Assembly: GCA_031213475.1 (NCBI GenBank)
Contig: JARUPZ010000036.1
Location: forward strand, 2,294,001-2,358,000
Direction of reading: 5' to 3'
Source: Nereocystis luetkeana
Lineage: Eukaryota > Sar > Phaeophyceae > Laminariales > Laminariaceae
DNA length: 64,000 bases
The notes under the pieces are model-generated. The model worked only from the letters and a program-made list of their open reading frames with translations, was not told the origin of the DNA and made no database searches. Positions 1 through 10,023 of the stretch are shown here, in pieces. Position 1 is the stretch's first letter, and the number at the start of each line of letters is the position of its first letter. The position numbers were made by a program, and so were the translations under genes.

Positions 1-847
1 CTTCTGCCTACTCACCGAGTGCACCTGCCCCATGCACAAGGTGTGCTTGTTCTGCGCATTGTATGCCCTGTATGTGGGTACACTCGAAACGACGGCACGG
101 CGATGTCGGTGTCTGACTGCGCTGCTGCTGTATCATATCAACAATAGTATAAATAGAGTCGGGAGTCGAGAAGCAACATGTCACCAAGCTTCTACTACTA
201 CTACTACTGCTGTAGCCACGTACCAGGTCAGGCATCATACTATTAATACTACTGCTGCTGTGTAGGCGAAAGTATTACTTCGTACCCCGGCGGTACCATG
301 AGCCATGAGCAAAATCTCTCATCATACATCCGTTACGTACGTACAGTTTCCATTGGAGACTGCAACCACGCAACACACTGGCTGCATCAGTCCCATCCTC
401 AAGCATCTACAACTACAGCAGTATGCCACCAGGTATATGACATCTATGCATGTTTTTCCACGTTTTCAGGTTCCAGGCAAAGGCAGTATATACCCCGAGC
501 GAACCAAACTGCTCTCGACTTGCATACAGCATCAACCTGTCCGAAAAGCTTGCGTAAAAACAGGCAACAGGGTATCTGACATTCCCGGTCAGTTTGACAT
601 CAACCAAACGATGTCATATACCAGGGTATCTGGTATATGATATCCATCATCTCTTTCGACGTACGCACCACCTACCCATCGGCGTCCACCACACCCAGCG
701 TCCGTGCTGATTCTTGCTTGGCTCACCAAACCGAAACTGCGACACAGAGATTCCCGTGTATTCTATAATCTAAATAGGACATCCCCTGTGGAGCGAATTT
801 CGGAGCCGAGTTTCTTCAAAGCGAGGGGGGCACACAAAAACGAAACG
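1..847. other. Gene-free flank
   Basis: I see no coding exon here. It contains short TAC/CTG trinucleotide patches (about 193-262) and copies of the ACCAGGTA motif near 428 and 630. Open frames on both strands lack family similarity and splice context. Confidence 0.5.
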
Positions 848-955
848 GTGTTAGCACCCGCACTCCCATATGTTGGGACAAAACACTCAAATTGTACGAG
901 GTACCAGGTATGTAGTTTGTCCCCAAAACGGGACTGGGGTCCTAAATGGGTTAAT
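848..955. repeat. Family 2 hairpin repeat, interrupted copy
   Basis: The right arm (GTCCCCAAAACGGGACTG, about 918-936) is intact and the left arm is degenerate. The central loop is replaced by a GTACGAGGTACCAGGTA segment at about 894-910, where other copies read TCAAGTA. Confidence 0.65.
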
Positions 956-1002
956 AATGAAGAGAAATATCTCGTCGGGAGGTTTGCATACCTGGTAGAC
1001 TT

Positions 1003-1100
1003 GACCCTTTTTGGGACTCCAGTCCTGTTTTGGGGACAAAATATCTAGGTTTTTAGTGGTTTGCCCCCAACAACGGGACTGGAGTTCCAAAAGGGTTAAC
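1003..1100. repeat. Family 2 hairpin repeat
   Basis: Inverted arms (CCAGTCCTGTTTTGGGGACA and its near complement) surround a short loop. The copy ends in AAAGGGTTAAC. Confidence 0.75.
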
Positions 1101-1202
1101 GCTCGGCGTGTTTATTTTATGATACTAGCGCTTGACCTTGAACTTCTTCTGTCTTTCGAGGGGGTGTGATTTATCTTGTCTCGTGACGCGTGTTGCATAC
1201 CG

Positions 1203-1287
1203 GGTAATTTTAGGACTGCAGTCCCGTTGTGGCGTCAAACCAGTCTAAGTAGTTTGCCCCCAAAACGGTACTCCTGTCCTAAAAGGA
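1203..1287. repeat. Family 2 hairpin repeat, diverged
   Basis: The arms GGACTGCAGTCCCGTTGTGG and CCCCCAAAACGGTACTCC still pair over most of their length, with several mismatches. Confidence 0.65.
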
Positions 1288-1436
1288 TGTATCGCCTGTT
1301 TTAAAGCCACACTCCCGTTTTGAGAAAAAATGGGGACATTCACTTGAAATTAGACTCAGATACAAGTTTACGTAAAGCAGTGGAAGTACTACGGGTACAC
1401 GGGTTGAAACACATTGTGGTGCATCGAGGAGACGAG

Positions 1437-1565
1437 GTAAACAATGCGATGCCATGCCATCGTCGTACCGCTGGATGCGACACGCGCAAACCAGCAACTC
1501 CATATACAATGAATATTGCTGAAGAACGAAAGACAAAGAAAGGAAAAAAAATATGTCATGGAAGA
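1437..1565 (+). repeat. Family 4 dispersed repeat, 3' part
   Basis: It shares the segment ACAATGCGATGCCATGCCAT and the following purine-rich GAAAGA tail with copies at 34385-34480 and 61450-61530. Confidence 0.5.
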
Positions 1566-2499
1566 AAGAAAGACGTGTACTCAGCATATGCAAAGAAAAA
1601 AAAACGCCGAACAACAAAGCAGAGAGCGGAAGCAAGCTACCCAGAGTATGTGGCAAGATGGGCATGCAACGAGGAGAGGGAGGGAGGTGCTGGTATGATA
1701 TATACCCCGAGAAAGGGAAAAAAAAATGCTGGGAAACATACATCCAAACAATCATCCACCACTGCTACCGTACGTACGAAATATGTAACCAGAACCAGCA
1801 GAAAGCAAGGCACACATGACGGCAGGACTCGATGCAGCAGCTGACACGGGTTTCGAATGCTGCGGGAAATATGTCATTGCCTTACGATCTGCCACCTTAC
1901 CTCCTTGATACATTTGGGTGATAGCGGCGCCCATGCCGCTACCCCTGCGACCCTACCTCGCCCCCGGGGGCACCAGGAAACGAGTATCGAAAACGCACAA
2001 CCAACGGAGAAAGGGAAACAAGGTCACGGGAACAAAACCATACGAATAAAAACGAAAAGAAAAACTGAAACAAAAAAACTGCTGTTGGGAAAACACACGA
2101 AACGGAGGAGATGCTGCAAAGAGAGGAACGAAATGTCGCGAGAGAAAACCGAGAGAAAACCCCTGGGGGAGAAGGGGAAGGGAATAACGCCTCTTTATTG
2201 CTTCGTCGACAGTAGCGGTGGTGGTGGTGGTGGTGGTGGTGTCGCTGTTGTGCCCCCCCAGAGGAGATGCGACAGACAGACGAACCAAACGGAACAAACA
2301 GAAGGCGCCACCAAGAGGAAAGGGTCGCCACCCACCAGAACGAAAAATACTTATTTCATGAGGATGTTGAACAATTGAAAAGAAAAGAAATGCAGAGCAC
2401 AACACAACAACACAGCACAACAAAATCGCATTCGAAGCAGCCGCAGCTGTCTGCGGTGGTGCGAGTAGCAATACGCAGACAGGTCTTACAAGTACCTAC
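1566..2499. other. No gene recognised; purine-rich DNA
   Basis: A-rich and GA-rich sequence with a GGT trinucleotide run at 2216-2241. Frames on both strands of 130-174 codons have biased composition only. Confidence 0.45.
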
Positions 2500-2765
2500 C
2501 CCGTAGTTTGTTTTCTTTCGTTTTCTCTTTTCCGTAGAATGCGTATGTCGTGCTTGTCATATCGAGTATGATGACATGGCATTGCACTACAGTCTGTCTA
2601 CTGTGCTTGTCTTGCTGCATACGTAACAAAGTAGTGTCTCTGTGGCGTAATTTTTGTGACCACTGAAATGGTATATCTATAGGATCGGAGAATCGGCACG
2701 GACACTGGTTGTTCTGGATGTCGACGGGTAGAAGGAACGGTTTAATGTGAAGAACACGCACACTA
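2500..2765 (-). repeat. Family 4 dispersed repeat, near full length
   Basis: On the minus strand it runs from a head with TCTACCCGTCGACATCCAG through CCAGTGTCCGTGCCGATTC to a tail with ATGCCATGTCATC. It is the longest copy in the window. There are no clear terminal repeats or protein, so its class is unknown. Confidence 0.65.
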
Positions 2766-2877
2766 GTCGGCCTGGTGCCTTGCCACCCCGACTGTCGTCT
2801 CCTTTCTGCGTTCGTCAACCGCCGGTTTCCCTACGACTGTAGTTGCCCCACCCCCTCCCCCTTCCCTTGGACACCAC

Positions 2878-3879
2878 TGGAGGTAGGACCCTGATTTCAA
2901 TTACTCGGGTACCCGGCGGGTATACCCGTCAGGGTTCTACCCGTTTTTCGGGTAGGGTCCGAGCTCCTTACCCGCGGGTAATCGGAGCCTGAAGGGTAAT
3001 TGGGTCGTCGGGTACCGGGTAACCGAATACCCGCGGGTAATTGGTATGCCCGGTTCATTATGCCTGTACAATCTCTGTAGGAAACCCTTTCAAAACACGC
3101 ACTCACACAAGCCGAGCACACAAACCACCAACTAGCTACATTCAACGCTCAAGGGAAAGCCCACGGCACACGGCAGTGTCGTCACACGGCACCAGCTGGG
3201 CACAATGAGCCAAGAGGCGAGCGATCCTGACGCGGTCTCTCAGGAAACCGAATTGCTGGCGGGAGGCGATCTTTTCTGAGAATCCGTCCACGATTCCTTC
3301 TATTTTCGAGCGCAGGCGGTCGTTGTGATATGTTATCGACGGTAATTCCGCTGTACTATGCTATGATACAACGGATTGTAAGTCACAGCGTTGCACGATC
3401 AATCATTATCTTGATGACATAGTGCTACTTTCCGATGTCTGCCACGTAGCAGTGGGTCGAAAAATGGCCACAGCAGTCTTCTAAGCGGGAGACCGTCAAC
3501 CATCGCCTCGAACGTACATATTTTCGCACTTTCCGCGCATTCAAACCCAAAATATCACGCCAGCGCCGTGAAGTAATACACGACACGGCAAGTGAAGGCG
3601 GCTTGTGTATCAAGTCAATCATAAGAAACTCTTCGTACTCCTCGTTTCGGCAAGAACACAGTACTGCACACTATCCTCCTCCTAAATTTCATTCTTTGTG
3701 GCACTGAAATTATGAGAAAAACTTCAAAAATATGGCCGGGTACCCGGTACCCGGCAAAAAAACGGGTACCCGGGTACCCGGTCGTCAAAAAGGCATTACC
3801 CGGCGGGTAGGGTAGGGTCCGGGCTCCAAAAATTGGCGGGTACCCGTTTTTGGCGGGTACCCGCAGGGTCCTACCTCTA
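2878..3879. mobile_element. hAT-like non-autonomous DNA transposon
   Basis: The 1002-bp element is bounded by 16-bp terminal inverted repeats (TGGAGGTAGGACCCTG on the left; the complement of the right end is TAGAGGTAGGACCCTG, one mismatch). It is flanked by a perfect 8-bp duplication GACACCAC at 2870-2877 and 3880-3887. An 8-bp duplication and TAGAG-type ends are hallmarks of the hAT superfamily. Both subterminal regions are packed with GGGTACCCG/ACCCGCGGGTA palindromes (2905-3045 and 3735-3865), as transposase binding sites often are. No intact transposase is visible; a short frame from ATG 3205 may be a remnant. It lies next to a LINE remnant. Confidence 0.8.
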
Positions 3880-3892
3880 GACACCACCCATA

Positions 3893-4600
3893 ATGGATGC
3901 GTGTCGCTTCCTACTCATCTTCGCCTCACCCTCGTGCCACCTGACCATCAACTGTGTGGCTGCTTCGGGGACTCCCCGGTACCACTGCCTGCCCCACCGC
4001 CTTTGCTGCAATGGGCCACAGCGCGGTCTCAACTCCATGCACCAACGGAGAGTGTTCCGTGGACACCTCGATGGCTCGGAATACTAGGTCGTCAAGTAGG
4101 CTTTTATGCCAAGTCGTCAGTTGTACGCCCGGTCTCGGGCCCTCCCCACCGGTCATCGTCGCGAACACCACCAGATTGGGTAAATCACCCCCCCGTTTGG
4201 TCGCGCCACGGCCCCCGCAAATAAGAGCCGCCGTTTACTGATGGTCGTTCCGATGCCCTCGTATCGTGTCATCTTGAGGGCCTTCGCGTACGGGAGGGTG
4301 GCATGGTCAGTACGTTGTCGGCGCTGGAAGCCAACGACTCGCACGAGGACGCGGTGGTGCGGTGTTCGGAGCTTGGCGAAGCGTTTCGCGCTCGAAGTCC
4401 ACGTCGCACACCCGTACAGCCGTAGAGCAGGGTCTCAAATCACCTGAGCCTTCAGCATGCGGACTTTCAGACGAAGCGGGGGAATCGTCGTATCATGCAA
4501 CTCCGGATCGAACTGTTTGAGGCATCCCGGCATGAGACGGATCCGTCGTGCCAACGAGTACGTGCAGCCGCGCGGCGCCTTCTACTGGCATATCATACCT
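3893..4600 (-). pseudogene. Degenerate non-LTR retrotransposon reverse-transcriptase tail
   Basis: Minus-strand frames broken by stops and shifts read, in order, a segment with LKVRMLKAQV, then CATWTSSAKRFAKLRTPHHR, then YAKALKMTRYEGIGTTI and RRLLFAGAVAR, then GGEGPRPGVQLTTWH and STEHSPLVHGVETALW. This order resembles the C-terminal part of LINE-type polyproteins that I recognise from brown-algal genomes (recollection, not a search). The frame changes at least twice, near 4440 and 4200, and no start, full polymerase core or poly(A) tail is seen. It is a dead fragment whose 3' end abuts the hAT element. Confidence 0.6.
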
Positions 4601-5007
4601 GGTTTTGTCGTATGGCCTATCGTATGCACCAGAGGGTACGAGGCAAGATAGGAGCAGCAGTAGCAGCAGCAGTGCCTGGTACCCTGCGGTGGCTGCTGTT
4701 GCTATCGTTGAGCTCACATTAGGTCGTTGCCATACGGTGGGTACCCCGACTCAGGAAAGGTGCGGTGTAGCAGTGGGCGCACGGTGTTGCTAAGAAACGT
4801 CAATTTGGTGTCCAGGCTGAAAGTTCTTATTTTTCTCCGACCTTGATCTAACTCTATCGCATAGAATTTAGAGTTGGTTCCACTGTTGGTCTGTGTGTTT
4901 CTTAACCCAATTTTCTTATTGTTCGTGCTGATCTGAGCCTATTTTTGTCAACATCATAAACTGTTTCTTAGCTGCCGGCGCCCACTGTACAGGCCGAAAA
5001 CACCTCC

Positions 5008-5103
5008 CTTAACCCCTTTAGAACCGCAGTCCCGTTTTGGGGACAATCCACTCTAATTTCAGGTACTTTGTCCCCAAATCGGGACTGCGGTTCTAAAGGC
5101 CGT
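5008..5103. repeat. Family 2 hairpin repeat
   Basis: Near-perfect arms (AGAACCGCAGTCCCGTTTTG and complement) around an AT-rich loop. The left flank reads TTAACCCC. Confidence 0.8.
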
Positions 5104-5300
5104 AGCGTTCTCTCTTTTGCTCAGTTAGTGTAAGTGGGAAACATATACATTCTACTGTAGCCGGAAATATAAGGGTCGTTTAGTCTTGATATCACTGTGT
5201 AAACGAGCATTATATTTTCGTCCAGAGTGGGACAGCTTTACTCAGTGTAGACGGGTTCAGTCGATCTGACCTCTCTAAACTGCTGTGCCGTGCTCTTGAC

Positions 5301-5390
5301 GCTTTTAGGACCGCAGTCCCGTTTTGGGGACAAAGTACTTGGAATTTGACTGGTGTGTCCCCAAAACGGGACTGCGGCCCTAAATGCCGT
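5301..5390. repeat. Family 2 hairpin repeat
   Basis: Arms GGACCGCAGTCCCGTTTTGG and complement. This is the second copy within 300 bp, after the one at 5008. Confidence 0.8.
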
Positions 5391-5569
5391 CTCTTAAGTC
5401 GGGGTGCCCACTGCTGCTGTAAAATGTATGCGACGAGATCCTCGATCTCGCAGCTCACGTTTTAGTTTTTATTCATCAAGTATCTACATGTGGTACGTAA
5501 CACAAACCCAGATGCAAGGAGTCTACTGTAGTACAGGAATATAGGTACCAAGCATACACGTGAGCAAGA

Positions 5570-5690
5570 CCGGGTAAAATTCAACCAGGGTATATACCAG
5601 GATGTTCCCAGCAGGATATTGCCGTCAGGGTACCAGGATGTTGCCTGGATATTGGCCAGGATGTTACCAGGATGACAAGCCAGTTCTACG
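5570..5690. repeat. Degenerate ACCAGG(A/T) tandem array
   Basis: A run of CCAGGATGTT and TACCAGGATG units with 14-20 bp spacing, followed by scattered TACCAGGTA copies to 5975. It is related to the GTACCAGGTAC motif found elsewhere in the window. Confidence 0.55.
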
Positions 5691-6014
5691 GCCGCCGATT
5701 TGTACAACCTTAACAAGCCAACATGCATGATATGTAAACTGCTTGCGACTAAAATGTGCACCGCTCTCGTTGGAAATGTAAGCAACGTTCGGATATAAAT
5801 TGTAATACCCATTGGTGCTTATATTCCCGTTCAGTGGGGGTGCCTAGAGTAGGTGCCTTACCAAAGGTACCAGGTAGATGGCAAGCCACTACGAACCACT
5901 GCTGTGCTTCAAGCGCGCGATGTATATGCCAAATATTTACCAGGTATATAATTACAAGACAGTTTATACCAGGTATGAAATACACACCGGAAAAAATTCC
6001 CACTCGTGGCATGC

Positions 6015-6123
6015 TATTACGGGGGACCATAGTTAATGGGACCTGTGGTATACATAAAAACCTATATATTTAACCATTTCTACCTACAATATTTGGTCCT
6101 ATTAACTATGTTCCCCCGTAATA
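6015..6123. repeat. Family 1 TA-flanked MITE, copy 1
   Basis: Terminal inverted repeats of about 28 bp begin TTACGGGGGACCATAG and end with the complement. The internal part is AT-rich, with ATACATAAAAACCTATATAT. Confidence 0.85.
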
Positions 6124-6629
6124 CGTGCTTGTTTTTGTCTTTACTGTAATTTAAAAACATAGAGACAGCACACTCACACACTCGTTGAATGTTGCAGCGT
6201 CAGATGTTCTTCCTCGTATGCGTAAGTGTACATCCTGCACGGGGCCATACGACACCCGTAGTACGCGCGATCGAAGTGTGACACACAGCTTGCAGAGATG
6301 AGAATTGACGGAAATTTCTCGATCTCACTGTTTTTTTTTTCTTCTTTTTTTCGTTTTAGTAACATACCAGGTACACGTATGTAGCGAACACATGGTCAAA
6401 GCCCAAACAAGCCAAGCCCCGCGTCTACACTCGCTCCTTTTTTTTCTTCTTCTTTTTTCTTTTTTTCTCATCCGTTTCATTTTGTCCGCCCTTTGTGCTC
6501 CTACCCGCTCCTGCAATAGCCCTCACTCACATCCAGGCTCACGTACGTACGTACGTAGGAGGTCCCCCCCCCCCCCCCCGTCCTCATACGTCTACGGCCA
6601 TGCATAATAATGAGCACACACACCCCCCC

Positions 6630-7450
6630 ATATGCAAGCCCGCCTCAAAAGTGGTTATTGGTAGGATGCAGCTCACCGTTCATGCGACTCGCCAGACACC
6701 TCACGGCGATTCGCGATTGGTGCAAGCAAGCAATGTCTGCCTGGTCGGTGAAAACCCGACATGCTCCGTCCCGGCATTGTAGGGGTGCGAGGGTCTATGG
6801 TCGTACGACTACGGCCATGCATGAGATCGAGTACATATCTCCTATCGAGTACACCCCCCCCCACCGCGCGCTTGGTGCAAGCAATGTCTGGCTGGTCCGG
6901 TGAAAGCCCGACGTGCTCCGTCCCGGCATCGTAGGGATGCGAGGGTCTATGGTCGTACGACTACGGCCATGCATGAGATCGAGTACATCTCTCTTATCGA
7001 GTACACCCCCCCCCACCGTGCGCTTGGTGCATGCAATGTCTGGCTGGTCGGTGAAAGCCCGACGTGCTCCGTCCCGGCATCGTAGGGATGCGAGGGTCTA
7101 TGGTCGTACGACTACGGCCATGCATGAGATCGAGTACATCTCTCTTATCGAGTACACCCCCCCCCACCGCGCGCTTGGTGCATGCAATGTCTGGCTGGTC
7201 GGTGAAAGCCCGACGTGCTCCGTCCCGGCATCGTAGGGATGCGAGGGTCCATGGTCGTACGACTACGGCCATGCATGAGATCGAGTACATCTCTCCTATC
7301 GAGTACACCCCCCCCCACCGCGCGCTTGGTGCATGCAATGTCTGGCTGGTCAGTGAAAGCCCGACGTGCTCCGTCCCGACATCGTAGGGATGCGAGGGTT
7401 CATGGTCATACGACAACAGTATGGCCATGCATAATCATGAGTACACCCCC
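6630..7450 (+). repeat. 151-bp tandem array derived from family 3
   Basis: Five near-identical units of 151 bp repeat with identical landmarks (CGACGTGCTCCGTCCCGGCA at about 6909, 7060, 7211 and 7362). Each unit includes a C-run of about nine bases after GAGTACAC. The first, more diverged unit keeps extra 5' sequence (from 6640) seen in dispersed family 3 copies, so the array arose by local amplification of part of one dispersed copy. Overlapping frames of 107 codons every 151 bp are a by-product. Confidence 0.85.
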
Positions 7451-7768
7451 CCCCCCTCCTCCCCCCGGCCGCGTAGTGACAATGGCCACTGCGTTGCTGT
7501 ACGTCTGGGGTGATTTCGGTATCCATCGACACCAGGCTGGATACGCCTGTCGCTCGGTCGCCAGGTAGCGCACCCCCTCGGCCGATTGCATAGCCTGATT
7601 TTATCGACAACGGGGAGAAGCGTGTTGACGCTGGGCGGTGCGTCTTTGGAAATAGCTCAGAAAAACGAGAAGCACGAGGAACGAGCAAACGCTGACACAG
7701 CCACCCCTCCCCCCCCGTTGATTTGTTCCGTCTCGGAACGGATGCGTGGTCATTGGTCGAACCACTTA

Positions 7769-7863
7769 TAACCCTTTTAGGACCGCAGTCCCGTTTTGGG
7801 GACAGACCAGTCAAATTTCAAGTAATTTGACCCCAAAACGGGACTGAAGTCCTAAAAGGGTCA
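7769..7863. repeat. Family 2 hairpin repeat
   Basis: Arms TTAGGACCGCAGTCCCGTTT and complement, bounded by AACCC and GGGTCAA. Confidence 0.8.
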
Positions 7864-8249
7864 AGGCAAGTATCGTATGAGTACCCCCCCCCCCCCGCGC
7901 GCGCTTGACTTCCCACGTAGGTGCGCACCTGCAACATGGATCACTCCGACGAAAACGTTAGGACCGTTGACGTACAAATTTGAAGACTCAACGATCCTCA
8001 AATTTCCGGCCAGGCCAGAGCTGTACCAGGTGTACCTTGCCCCCTTCAAGAACCGCGCCCCACGTTTTTTTTTTTGGGGAAAAACTACTTGAAAATGGTA
8101 CACGTTTAGGGTAATGTTTTTTGCGGTACCAAATCGAAAAGTGCTGTCTCCCCTCGGCGACAAGGCGACCACGGGTTTCCATTAACGCCCCGACTATATA
8201 ACAGTGCATGCAGAAACGGCCAAAAACATCAAGCTCCCAAGTTGACGTG

Positions 8250-8286
8250 CCCAAGCAGCAGCAACAGCAGCAGCAGCAGCAGCAGC
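8250..8286. repeat. (CAG)n microsatellite
   Basis: About 12 CAG/CAA units in non-genic DNA. Confidence 0.8.
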
Positions 8287-8667
8287 GTCTACTCCCTAGA
8301 ACGCGGCCGGGGGGAAATGTTGCAAGCTGCTGCTCTCGCCTTGGACGCTGGTGCTGCTCCGGGCGCTCTCGAGTGTCCAGCTCCGCTCGATTCGCTGCGC
8401 GCGCCTCGCGTGCCATGTGGCTTATATGTTGCCGTCCCCTTTCCCAGTGGTTTCCCCTCTTGTCTTGCATGCAAATAAAACAAAATCAAGCAAAAACCAA
8501 ACGTCAGGGCGCCTTCCCCGGTTCTGATCGCAAACACACTTTGTCGCGCGGGAAAGGGTTTCCACCATACTCATCCCCGCGCTCGTCGATGATTGGTTTT
8601 TACCGTTAGTAGCTAGTCTTCACTTCCTCCTCGCCGCCGAGTCCAGCTTACCCCCTGGGTATCATGT

Positions 8668-8880
8668 AATGAGTACCTGGTATAATATAACGAGCACCAA
8701 TTGTATACCTTGTACCAGGCACCAGACGTGTACCTTGTATGTACCAGGTATCTGGCGTGTACCTTATCCCAGGCACCAGGTGTGTATTGTTACAAGGCGC
8801 CAGGTGTGTAATATACTCTTATACGAGGTACCAGGTGTGTACCTTCTTGCACCTAGCACCTGGTATATACGTAACACGTG
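8668..8880. repeat. Degenerate GTACCAGG(T/C) array
   Basis: Units such as GTACCAGGCACCAG and GTGTGTACCTTGT recur every 25-35 bp. It is the longest cluster of the GTACCAGG-type motif in the window. Confidence 0.6.
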
Positions 8881-9068
8881 ACTACTGTGGACGCTGTGTG
8901 TAAATATAAATATATACGATACCTGTCGACGTGCGTGGTGGCTTCTAAAGCGTCTACCGCTACCCACGAGTACGCCAGACGAAAGTGTTGCTGTTTGTGC
9001 TTCTTACTGCCGTTTATCACATGCACGAATTATGGTGTACTTGCACCACCTGCAGAGAAACGGCACCA

Positions 9069-9069
<1 letters not shown>

Positions 9070-9108
<39 letters not shown>

Positions 9109-9278
9109 GCATCAGTAGCAGCGGCAGCAGCAGCAGCAGCAGCGGTGGTGGCAGCAGCAGCAGCAGCAGCGGCGGCAGCAGTAGCAGCGGCAGCAGTAGC
9201 AGCAGCAGCAGCGGCGGCAGCAGTAGCAGCAGCAGCAACGGCAGTAGCAGTAGCAGCAGCAGCAGCAGCAGCGGCAGT

Positions 9279-9311
<33 letters not shown>

Positions 9312-9320
9312 GGCGGCAAC
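9070..9320. repeat. AGC/GGC trinucleotide tract of about 250 bp
   Basis: Imperfect (AGC)n with GGC and AGT interruptions. It is open in several frames (Ser, Ala or Leu runs), so the long frames here carry no coding evidence. Confidence 0.85.
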
Positions 9321-10023
9321 GGTCGGCTACCCGTAGCGTGGCGGTGTCGGCTTTGTACTACCTGGTACCAGGGTATATACCAAGGGGCGTTCCTGAACGA
9401 GGGGAAAAAAAACACGAGTCGTGACAAAATCAAGACGCTAACGTTTTTTCGCGAGTAGTGACATCGAAAAGTTTGGGGAAAAATCGAGAATTGAACAGAT
9501 CGTGACAAACTGCGAGAAAACGATCGATACACCCGGTGGCTTGTTTTAAAAAAACGCGACAACACTCCAGTTCACAATTCACAAATATTCACGAATCGCA
9601 ACCTTATTATTATTTTTTTGTCACAAGTTCGGGGGGTGAACAACAAAAAAGTTGAAAAAAAAAAAAAAACGAAAAGAAACAAGTGGAGTGGAACGTGGAA
9701 TGACTTCTGGACGATTTTACGATTGGCGTTTTTTTTTTAATTTTTGTGTTACTTTTTTTCTACTGCAGTATACCCCTCTGTCATGGGTCTCGATAGGAGC
9801 TAGTGGGGTGTCGGATTTTGTTTTTTTCGCGTGCACCCCCTTCTAAGGTTGGAAGTATAGTACCTGTTTGGGTGTGTTATTGTAACATAAAATGGGGACT
9901 AAATTCCCGGACAGTTTTGTTTTTGTTATGAATCGTTTTTTTTTTTCATCTCGAATCGCGTTTTTTTATTTTACGTTTGATAGGAATGACCCGACAACTG
10001 TCACCGTTTTGCGCCGCGCGCAG

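Noticed and set aside
6913..7387. Overlapping 107-codon frames
   Set aside because: They repeat every 151 bp with the tandem array and are a by-product of it.
6630..7450. CRISPR array
   Set aside because: Units are 151-bp direct copies without unique spacers, in intron-bearing eukaryotic DNA.
8878..9565. Poly-Ala, poly-Ser and poly-Leu frames
   Set aside because: An AGC repeat is open in several frames; there is no unique-sequence support.
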